Both the position numbers and the translations under genes were made by a program. 11,391 bases of DNA, from positions 1-11,391 of the forward strand of contig JANRJF010000490.1 of NCBI GenBank assembly GCA_033764095.1, given 5' to 3'. A model generated the notes under the pieces. It saw only the letters and a program-made list of their open reading frames with translations, was not told the DNA's origin and made no database searches. Every line of letters begins with the position of its first letter. Positions within the stretch are counted from its first letter, which is position 1. Positions 5,723 through 11,391 of this stretch are shown here, one piece after another. The stretch is from JBDTMT01 sp033764095. GTDB taxonomy: Bacteria > Desulfobacterota > Binatia > HRBIN30 > CADEER01.

Positions 5723-8376
5723 TGCGGCGCGGCGAACGGCAGCGGTCGATTGCGCCAGGCGCTCTGCGTCGCCTCGGCCGCCAGCTCCGGCGTCAGGCGC
5801 TCGTAGGCGATGGTGTTGCGGTGCGCCTTGATCATGAACCAGGCGGCGGGATCGCCGCCGGCGCCCTCGACGCGCAGCTCCAGCGGCTGCCCGGGCGTCA
5901 GCCGATCGGCCGGCACGGCGAGCAGGTAGAAGCCGGAGTTGCCGGCGACGCTGGCGCGCGAGACGAACACCAGCGTGACGCCGTCGCCGCTCCACGCGTG
6001 CACCTCGCGGTCGCGTTGGCTGCGGAAGGTGAGCGTCTGGCGGTTGTTGACGAAGAGGGTGAAGTCGCCCTCCTCGTCCGAGGTCGAGCCGGTGAAGGCG
6101 AAGACGGTCGGCTGCGCCTGCAGCACCGGCGCCGTCTGCCAGCTGACGCTGGAGTGGTCCTGCACGCGCGCGCGCCAGGACTCGCTGCCGCCGCGATGGT
6201 CGGGGTAGGTGTCGCGCGCGCCACTGCCGCCGCCGGCGAACCCCTCGATGAGCTGCAGCGGCTCGGCCGGCGGCGCTGGCGCCTGCATCGCGGCGACCGG
6301 CAGCGTGCCGATGCTCTCGACGTCCTCCATGTCGCGGCCGCTGTCGTCGAGCACGCGGACGTTGAACGACCACGTCCCGATGTCCTCGCAGCTCTGCACC
6401 AGCAGGCCGTTGTCGCCGGCGTTGAGAGGGATACCGCGCTGCTTCGGCTCGGCCCCCATCATAAGCGGGAACGGCGTCAGCGAGCGGCCGTTCAGCCACA
6501 CGCGCAGCGTGTCGTTGAGCGAGCCGGAGAGCTCCAGCGTCGCCGCGCGCTCGCTCGGCACGCGCACGGTGGTGGCGGCATAGGCGCAGACGCGCTCGGG
6601 ATTGCCGGGATGCTCGCGGTCGGCGGCGGCGAAGATGCGGTTGAAGTCGACGTTCACCGCCGCCTGCATGGCCGGCTGCCACTGCACCGCGCCGTAGGCC
6701 CCGCGCACCCCGGTCGCCGCCAGGTCGGTCGGGTTGATCGGATCGCGCTTCATGCTGCGCCCGTCGGCGTTGGGGAACAGGCCGATCACCTGCCACTTGT
6801 CGAGGTAGCGCTTGCGCGCCTTGATGTCGGCGACGACGAAGGCGAGCTTGCCGCCGGGGCCCTCGACGCGGCGCTTCACCTCGATGTCGCTGAACAGGTC
6901 GACGTCGTCGGGATGCAGCGCCGCCAGCACGCGCTGGTTCGGCTTGTAGCGGGTGAAGTCCTCCGGCCGCACGATCATGTAGCCGCTGTCGCGCCGCGCC
7001 ACCCACTCCTTCGGGTCGATCGGGCGGTAGAACTGGGCGAAGATCTGCGGCTGGTTGGAGTCGGTGGCGCTGAGCAGCAGCAGGTCGTAGTTGCCGCGCT
7101 CGCTCTCCATGTACTGCAGCGCGTCGCGGTAGCCGAACTGGAAGCCGCCCGGCGTCAACGCCGCGTAGGTCGGGTACTCGACGAAGTAGGCGTGCAGATA
7201 GGCGCGCACCTGCCAGCCGAGCGCGCCGAGCGCGGCGACCGCCGCGGCCGCCTGCAGGGCGCGCCCCCAGCGCGGGCGTGGCATCAGCCAGCGCAGCGCG
7301 CGCAGCGCGGCGGCGAACCCGAGGCCGCTGAGCAGGCAGAACACCGGCACGCCGATGATGCCGCGCGTCGCGCTGGGGATCTCGTTCATGAGACTCGGCG
7401 CCACCGGGTAGAGCAGCAGCCACCAGAGGAACAGCTTCGAGACGCGGTCGCGGCGCAGCAGCGCGCTGCCGATGCCGAGCAGCAGCGCCGGCACGAAGGC
7501 GAGGTAGAGCTCGCCAAAGCCGCGCACCGAGTGGCGGAAGATCGGGTCGCCCTCCTCGAACAGGAAGCGCGGCGAGAAGAACTGCTGGTAGTTCTCCACG
7601 AAGCGCCGCGCCTGCGGCTGCCACGCCTGGCTGGCCTCGAGGAACGTCGTGCGGCGGAAGTACTGCGTGCCGCTGCTCGACTGGCGGCCGAAGAACAGCC
7701 CGGCCGGGGTGAGCACCGCAGCGGTGACCAGCAGCGCGAGCAGGAACTGGCGCCAGTGGCGCCACAGCTCGGGCAGGAAGAGCAGCCCAAAACCGAGCAG
7801 GAAGGCCGGCACGAAGAACGCCGCCGGCGCATAGGCGTAGATGCACAGCGCGCACAGCCCGAGCGCCGCCGGCAGCGTGCGCCGCCCCTGCGTGAAGCGC
7901 ACCAGCAACAGGCAGGCAAAGACGAACAGGCAGGGGAAGGCGATGAGCTCGAAGGCGATGCGGCTGAAGTGCAGATGCCAGGGCACCAGCGCCAGGCCGA
8001 GCCCGGCCCACAGCCCCACCCAGGCGCCGAAGGCGGCGCGACCGAGCAGCAGCAGCCCGAGCACCGTCGCGGTGCCGAACAGCGCCGCCGGCAGGCGCGC
8101 GCTGAACTCGCTCAGGCCGAGCAGCTTCACCGGCAGGATCGAGGCGTAGATGTAGACGGGGTTCTTGTACGCGGTGCCGAACGACCAGACGTAGAGCGGC
8201 CACGGGCGGCCGTTCTCGTCGATCCCCGCCTGGCCGAGGGCGTAGGCGTTGTAGCCGTTGCCCGCCTCGTCGCAGTACAGCCCGGCCGGCACGTCGGCGA
8301 GCTGATAGACGCGCAGCCCCAATGCCAGCAGCACCACCAGCGCGAAGGCGATGCGCTGCGTCAGCCTACGCCGCAT
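5719..8376 (-). CDS. GT39-like glycosyltransferase with two C-terminal beta-rich domains
   Basis: The product has 885 residues. The start at 8374-8376 follows GTGAGGACGC, a fair ribosome-binding site. Residues 8-26 form the first helix, and the next loop carries GLYCDEAGNGYNAY, with D36 and E37 at the expected acidic catalytic site of the PMT/ArnT (GT-C) superfamily. FSARLPAALFG (91-101), WHLHFSRIAFEL (133-144) and the periplasmic block with FFSPRFLFEEGDPIFRHS (266-283) are typical of bacterial GT39-like proteins. Multiple helices run to about residue 392. Residues 400-540 form a periplasmic region. Residues about 550-690 look like a galactose-binding-like beta-sandwich (LSGSLNDTLRVWLNGRSL, GDNGLLVQSCEDIG). 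Residues about 705-860 form a second beta-rich unit (FTLFVNNRQTLTF, FYLLAVPADRLTPGQPLELRV). These modules may hold glycan or cell-wall acceptors. It is the only one of the three membrane proteins here with the full CDE motif and no repeat insert. Acceptor and donor are unknown. Confidence 0.9.
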   Translation of the reverse strand: MRRRLTQRIAFALVVLLALGLRVYQLADVPAGLYCDEAGNGYNAYALGQAGIDENGRPWPLYVWSFGTAYKNPVYIYASILPVKLLGLSEFSARLPAALFGTATVLGLLLLGRAAFGAWVGLWAGLGLALVPWHLHFSRIAFELIAFPCLFVFACLLLVRFTQGRRTLPAALGLCALCIYAYAPAAFFVPAFLLGFGLLFLPELWRHWRQFLLALLVTAAVLTPAGLFFGRQSSSGTQYFRRTTFLEASQAWQPQARRFVENYQQFFSPRFLFEEGDPIFRHSVRGFGELYLAFVPALLLGIGSALLRRDRVSKLFLWWLLLYPVAPSLMNEIPSATRGIIGVPVFCLLSGLGFAAALRALRWLMPRPRWGRALQAAAAVAALGALGWQVRAYLHAYFVEYPTYAALTPGGFQFGYRDALQYMESERGNYDLLLLSATDSNQPQIFAQFYRPIDPKEWVARRDSGYMIVRPEDFTRYKPNQRVLAALHPDDVDLFSDIEVKRRVEGPGGKLAFVVADIKARKRYLDKWQVIGLFPNADGRSMKRDPINPTDLAATGVRGAYGAVQWQPAMQAAVNVDFNRIFAAADREHPGNPERVCAYAATTVRVPSERAATLELSGSLNDTLRVWLNGRSLTPFPLMMGAEPKQRGIPLNAGDNGLLVQSCEDIGTWSFNVRVLDDSGRDMEDVESIGTLPVAAMQAPAPPAEPLQLIEGFAGGGSGARDTYPDHRGGSESWRARVQDHSSVSWQTAPVLQAQPTVFAFTGSTSDEEGDFTLFVNNRQTLTFRSQRDREVHAWSGDGVTLVFVSRASVAGNSGFYLLAVPADRLTPGQPLELRVEGAGGDPAAWFMIKAHRNTIAYERLTPELAAEATQSAWRNRPLPFAAPQ

Positions 8377-8405
8377 GCGTCCTCACCCCACCGCGCCACG
8401 GAGAG

Positions 8406-8503
8406 ACCACAGATGAACACCGAGCACCACAGAGCACACGGAGGGCTCCACCTCGTATCCGGGCTTCCGTGTTCATCCGTGGTTCTCGGTGTTCATCTGT
8501 GGT
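8406..8503. repeat. Inverted repeat, CCACAGATGAACACC family
   Basis: Left arm 8406-8442 and right arm 8466-8503 are complementary; the outer 19 bases (ACCACAGATGAACACCGAG) match perfectly and the inner part is imperfect with one unpaired base. The loop is 8443-8465. The right arm is also internally repetitive (GTTCATCCGTGGTT, GTTCATCTGTGGT). Transcribed from the minus strand, this right arm encodes the last residues and the TGA of the 845-residue protein. The rest of the repeat fills the gap to the next gene, and its left arm ends 30 bases before the next ATG. Confidence 0.85.
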
Positions 8504-11010
8504 GAATCGGCTTCCGGATCTGGTTCCGGCGGGCAGTTCGGGCGCGGCTCGGCAATGCGGTAGAGCGGCATCAGTTCCTGCCGGTTCTGCGTGTCGGGGC
8601 CGCTCCAGCGCAACTGCATCGACGGGGTGACGAGTGCGAACTCGCCCTCCAGCGTCAGCTCGTGCACGCCCGGCGTCAGGTTGGCGGGGATGAAGGCGTG
8701 GCCGTCGCGGCGCTCGCCGTCGATGCGCAGCGTCGCGGTGCCGGCGTAGGAGGTCAGCCCGAAGCGGTACTCGCCGCCCTGCTCGATGCGGAAGAGGGCG
8801 CGGAAGCGGATGGTCAGGCGTTGCGGCGCCAGGCGTGGCACCTGTTCCATCAGCGCGTCGGGCCAGACGGAGCGGTCGATGAACGGCACCACGACGGTCT
8901 GTCGGGCGAGCGGCGGCTGCGCCGCCGGCCCGTGCAGGATGAAGACCGCGTCGGCGCCGCGGCACTGCATCGCCGCGAGCTTGGCGGCCAGGTCGGGCGG
9001 CGGCGCCTCGACGTGCACGCTGGCGACGTCGTCGCCCATCTCCAGCGGATCGCGGTCGATGCGGAACTCCAGCGACGGGAAGAGCCAGTGCAGGTAGGCG
9101 GCGACGTCCTCGGTGGTGCGGCCGACGTAGACGAACAGCAGCGTCGGCACCGGGTTGGCGAGCCAATCGCGCAGTGCCGACTCGACGTCCGAGACGATGC
9201 GGCCGGGCGGGCGGTCGGGCATCAGCCAGCTGCCGTCGTGCGACTTGATGGCGTTCGGGTGCAGCGGCGCGATGCCGACGACGCGCTCGCCGGGGCGGAC
9301 GTGGTCACGCACCCAGACGGTCAGAAAGGCGAGCTCGTTGCGGTGCGCGCGCCGCACCTCCGGCGCGCTCCACAGCTGGAGCAGGTGCGGCGTGTCCCAC
9401 GCCCACGCCGACCAGACGGCGGCCAGCCCCAGCGCCGCGCCGGCCAGCCAGCGCGCCCAGCGCCCCCAGGCCGCCGCCAGCGCGGCGATGACGCCGGCGG
9501 CGCCGACGCCGGCGAGCGGGTAGACGTAGGCGACCGAGCCGCCGACGCGCGCGACGTCGAAGTTGCCGGTCGCCACCAGCGTGCCGAGCACGTGCACGAT
9601 GAAGCCGGCGAGCGTCAGCAACAGCACCGGGCGCAGCGCGTGCACCAGCGCACCGGCGATGCCGAGCAGCAGCAGCACGGCGGTGACCGGGCTGACCAGC
9701 GGCCACATCTTCATGTTGCGCACCGGCGAGCGGTCGCCCTGCCAGACGAACAGCTCGGCCGCGTCGGTGGCGCGCGCCAGGCGCCGCTGCACCCCCTGCT
9801 CCACCGTGTCCTGCGGGTTGTAGTAGGCGGTCTGCCCGCGCGCTCGCGCCCAGCCGTCGGTGTACTCGCTGATCAGCGGTCCGTGCAGCCGGGTGATGAA
9901 CAGCGGCGCCACCAGGCTGGCGATGAGCACGACGGTGAGCAGCGGGCGCGCCAGCCGCGCCGGCCAACCCGCGGCGGGGTCGCGCAGCGACCACCACGTG
10001 GCGCCGGCCAGCGACCATGCCACCAACGGCCGGTAGGCGATGTACTCGTGCAGGATGTAGCCGCCGAGGAAGCCGAGCACGATGAACGCCGACGGCCGTC
10101 CGCGCCGCACCGGTCCGGCGAGCAGCGCGAAGACGATCGCGACGGTGAGCGCGTTGTGGTTGTTCGGGATGCGCGACAGCACCACGTCCCAGAACGACGG
10201 CGCCAGCAGCGCGGTGCCGACCAGCGCGCCGGCGGTGCCGACCATCAGGCGCGTCCAGATGAACATCGGCGCCAGCTTGATGACGCTGACCAGCGCGAAC
10301 GGCACCCGCACCGCCAGCTGCGAGTGCCCGCCGATGGCGATGCCCAGTGCCGCCAGCCAGGTGCTGCTCAGATACTCCCAGCGCACCCGCTCGCCCTGCA
10401 GAAAGACGTGGCCGAAGTTGCCGACCTGGAAATCCTCGATCTGCGTCGCCGACGCCTCGCCCGGAAAATCGGCGATGTTGCCGAGCCGATAGAGCGCCGC
10501 GACCACCATCAGCAGCCCCAGCACCACCCACGGCAGCGCGCGGCGCACTCTTCCCCCCTTCCCTATTCCCCCCTTTGAAAAAGGGGGGCCAGGGGGGATT
10601 TCTCCAACCCCTCCACCGCCGCCGCGCGGCCACCGCCCCCACGCCAGGTCCGCCCCGATCCCCATCAACGCGGTCGCGACGACCCACGACAGCCAGGCGA
10701 TGTCGAAGCCCGACGCCCAGTGCTCGGTCAGCCGCAACACGCCGTAGGTCCACAGCGCCGCGCCGGCGGCAGCGAGCAGCAGGCCGAGCCAACGGCGCGT
10801 GCGCGTCGTCGGCAGCGGCGGCGGCGCCGGCGGCGGGGCGGGATATGCGACCCCGGCCTGCCCGGCCATGCCGAGCAGCAGGCCGAACAGGATCAGCCAC
10901 CAGCCGCGCGTCGCGTCGTTGTCGCGCTGGAAGGCGATCAGCGCGGCGGTGAGGGCGCCCGCCGCGGCGAGCACGGCGCCGGCGCGCAGATGTCGCAGGA
11001 GAGCCGGCAT
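8473..11010 (-). CDS. GT-C/PMT-like membrane protein with C-terminal PA14-like domain
   Basis: From the ATG at 11008-11010 the product has 845 residues; a GTG at 11032-11034 in frame would add eight. I prefer the ATG because it puts a basic n-region before the first helix; neither start has a clear Shine-Dalgarno sequence. Four extra helices (about 10-28, 37-55, 74-92 and 103-122) precede a repeat-encoded linker (136-154). A GT-C-like core follows: helix 160-176, the loop GNIADFPGEASATQ, LAVRVPFAL, the helix and LSRIPNNHNA (278-287), and more helices to about 535. The acidic DE of the family appears as GE (184-185), so activity is uncertain. Residues about 550-720 are soluble. Residues about 728-818 are PA14-like: GGEYRFGLTSYAGTATLRIDG, GVHELTLEGE, MQLRWSGP; PA14 domains bind carbohydrates in many proteins. 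The tail DSPQMNTENHG and stop come from an intergenic repeat. It probably belongs to the same envelope-glycan locus as the next two genes. Confidence 0.85.
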   Translation of the reverse strand: MPALLRHLRAGAVLAAAGALTAALIAFQRDNDATRGWWLILFGLLLGMAGQAGVAYPAPPPAPPPLPTTRTRRWLGLLLAAAGAALWTYGVLRLTEHWASGFDIAWLSWVVATALMGIGADLAWGRWPRGGGGGVGEIPPGPPFSKGGIGKGGRVRRALPWVVLGLLMVVAALYRLGNIADFPGEASATQIEDFQVGNFGHVFLQGERVRWEYLSSTWLAALGIAIGGHSQLAVRVPFALVSVIKLAPMFIWTRLMVGTAGALVGTALLAPSFWDVVLSRIPNNHNALTVAIVFALLAGPVRRGRPSAFIVLGFLGGYILHEYIAYRPLVAWSLAGATWWSLRDPAAGWPARLARPLLTVVLIASLVAPLFITRLHGPLISEYTDGWARARGQTAYYNPQDTVEQGVQRRLARATDAAELFVWQGDRSPVRNMKMWPLVSPVTAVLLLLGIAGALVHALRPVLLLTLAGFIVHVLGTLVATGNFDVARVGGSVAYVYPLAGVGAAGVIAALAAAWGRWARWLAGAALGLAAVWSAWAWDTPHLLQLWSAPEVRRAHRNELAFLTVWVRDHVRPGERVVGIAPLHPNAIKSHDGSWLMPDRPPGRIVSDVESALRDWLANPVPTLLFVYVGRTTEDVAAYLHWLFPSLEFRIDRDPLEMGDDVASVHVEAPPPDLAAKLAAMQCRGADAVFILHGPAAQPPLARQTVVVPFIDRSVWPDALMEQVPRLAPQRLTIRFRALFRIEQGGEYRFGLTSYAGTATLRIDGERRDGHAFIPANLTPGVHELTLEGEFALVTPSMQLRWSGPDTQNRQELMPLYRIAEPRPNCPPEPDPEADSPQMNTENHG
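10551..10605. repeat. In-frame palindromic repeat, CCCCCCTTT family
   Basis: The hairpin CCCCCCTTT/AAAGGGGGG (10568-10576 and 10580-10588, loop gaa) is followed by CCAGGGGGGATTTC and flanked on the other side by a degenerate TTCCCCCCTTCCC. It is the same family as the composite repeat at 5004-5180. It lies inside the 845-residue membrane protein gene and encodes residues 136-154 (GEIPPGPPFSKGGIGKGGR) without breaking the frame. Confidence 0.85.
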
Positions 11011-11082
11011 CGGGTCAGCCGGTTTGGTTAACACAGGCGCTGGCGCGGAGCCACTCGACCGGCGGGTCGCGGCGCCGGCGCA

Positions 11083-11238
11083 TTTTCACCACGACCGCCC
11101 AACGACACGAGGCACACCAAGCAGGCGCGCATGCCTGGTGGGCCATCGGTCGCGCGCCTGCGCGCAACGCGCGTGAGGCCACCGGGCGTGCGCGCCAACC
11201 TTGGTGTGTCTTGGTGCCGTCGTGTCTCTGTGGTGAAA
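11083..11238. repeat. Inverted repeat, CACCACAGAGACAC family, in a non-coding gap
   Basis: Left arm 11083-11121 and right arm 11200-11238 both reduce to TTTCACCAC ... CACACCAAG when read toward the loop; the ends pair well and the middle pairs poorly. The 78-base loop holds a small stem CAGGC/GCCTG (11122-11126 and 11133-11137) and GCGCGC runs. The repeat occupies most of the 252-base gap between the right-edge gene and the first glycosyltransferase-like gene. I see no clear promoter in the remaining bases. Confidence 0.7.
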
Positions 11239-11262
11239 GACGCCGGCGAGGCGCCGCGCGGC

Positions 11263-11391
11263 TCACGACGTGCGCAGGGGCCCGCTGTCGGTGCCCTGCG
11301 GACTGAACTGCAAACGCCCGATGCGGGCGTCGCGCAGCGCCGCGCCGGCGGGCAGCATGCAGCGCAGCTGCACGTATTGCTGCACCGGCGT
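11263..11391 (-). CDS. C-terminal end of an unrecognised protein
   Basis: The frame is open from the right edge to the TGA at 11263-11265 and gives 42 residues, starting TPVQQYVQLRCMLPAGAALR and ending with RIGRLQFSPQGTDSGPLRTS. The alternating pattern (QQYVQLRC, RIGRLQFS) suggests the last strands of a beta-sandwich, as in carbohydrate-binding or other extracytoplasmic domains. The family cannot be named from this part. It is upstream of the glycosyltransferase-like genes and on the same strand, so it may belong to the same locus, although a 252-base gap with an inverted repeat separates them. Confidence 0.55.
   Translation of the reverse strand, partial: TPVQQYVQLRCMLPAGAALRDARIGRLQFSPQGTDSGPLRTS

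Noticed and set aside
5723..8203. Upstream extension of the 675-residue frame to a 1502-residue protein.
   Set aside because: The extension is an out-of-frame reading of the 885-residue gene, rich in Arg and Ala. The true start is the ATG overlapping the upstream stop at 5719-5722.
5722..8505. Very long open frame on the plus strand opposite the 885-residue glycosyltransferase gene (927 residues).
   Set aside because: It is an antisense shadow caused by G/C at third codon positions. Its translation is rich in Arg, Ala, Gln and His with no hydrophobic segments or motifs, whereas the minus-strand frame has helices, the CDE motif and coherent domains.
8662..10578. Plus-strand frame of 638 residues opposite the PA14-containing gene.
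   Set aside because: Low-complexity Arg/Gln/His/Ala-rich antisense shadow without motifs; the minus-strand gene is well supported.

Overview
The window is very GC-rich, with G or C at most third codon positions and all genes on the minus strand. The most likely source is an uncultured deltaproteobacterial-grade organism such as Candidatus Binatota or Myxococcota. This rests on the style of the secreted protein (an N-terminal domain with a KFKNVAAPGGPT motif, then NGSETDVDCGG cysteine-rich repeats, then a DUF1554 domain) and on the abundance of short palindromic repeats. It is a guess from memory of protein styles, not a search result. No plasmid, phage, transposase, CRISPR, rRNA or tRNA feature was found.

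Layout in transcription order, right to left. (1) 11391-11263: last 42 residues of an unrecognised protein. (2) 11262-11011: non-coding gap holding a long inverted repeat. (3) 11010-8473: a multi-pass membrane protein of the GT-C/PMT (GT39-like) type with a C-terminal PA14-like domain. (4) 8472-8377: a short gap filled by a second inverted repeat, whose outer arm also encodes the tail and stop of the preceding gene. (5) 8376-5719: a GT39-like glycosyltransferase with a clear DE motif and two C-terminal beta-rich modules. (6) 5722-3695: a third GT39-like protein, overlapping the previous gene by ATGA. (7) 3694-3383: a 312-bp non-coding gap holding the most perfect inverted repeat of the window and the upstream region of the next gene. 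(8) 3382-815: a secreted protein with nine and a half 49-residue eight-cysteine repeats and a C-terminal DUF1554 domain. (9) 803-240: a small predicted lipoprotein whose signal peptide lies in another inverted repeat. (10) 188-1: the start of a protein with an N-terminal membrane segment.

The three membrane proteins form a probable operon-like group that would move sugars from polyprenyl-phosphate carriers to acceptors on the outer face of the inner membrane. The secreted protein and lipoprotein look like a second unit of envelope or surface proteins. No substrate can be read from the sequence.

The most unusual feature is the set of palindromic repeats. At least three sequence families occur: GCGATGAG words; CCCCCCTTT..AAAGGGGGG hairpins; and CACGGATTACACGG / CCACAGATGAACACC / CACCACAGAGACAC words. 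Some copies lie inside genes in frame, one supplies a stop codon, and one encodes a signal peptide. I did not find a recognisable new defence or enzymatic system; the palindrome colonisation of coding sequence is the best candidate for something under-described.
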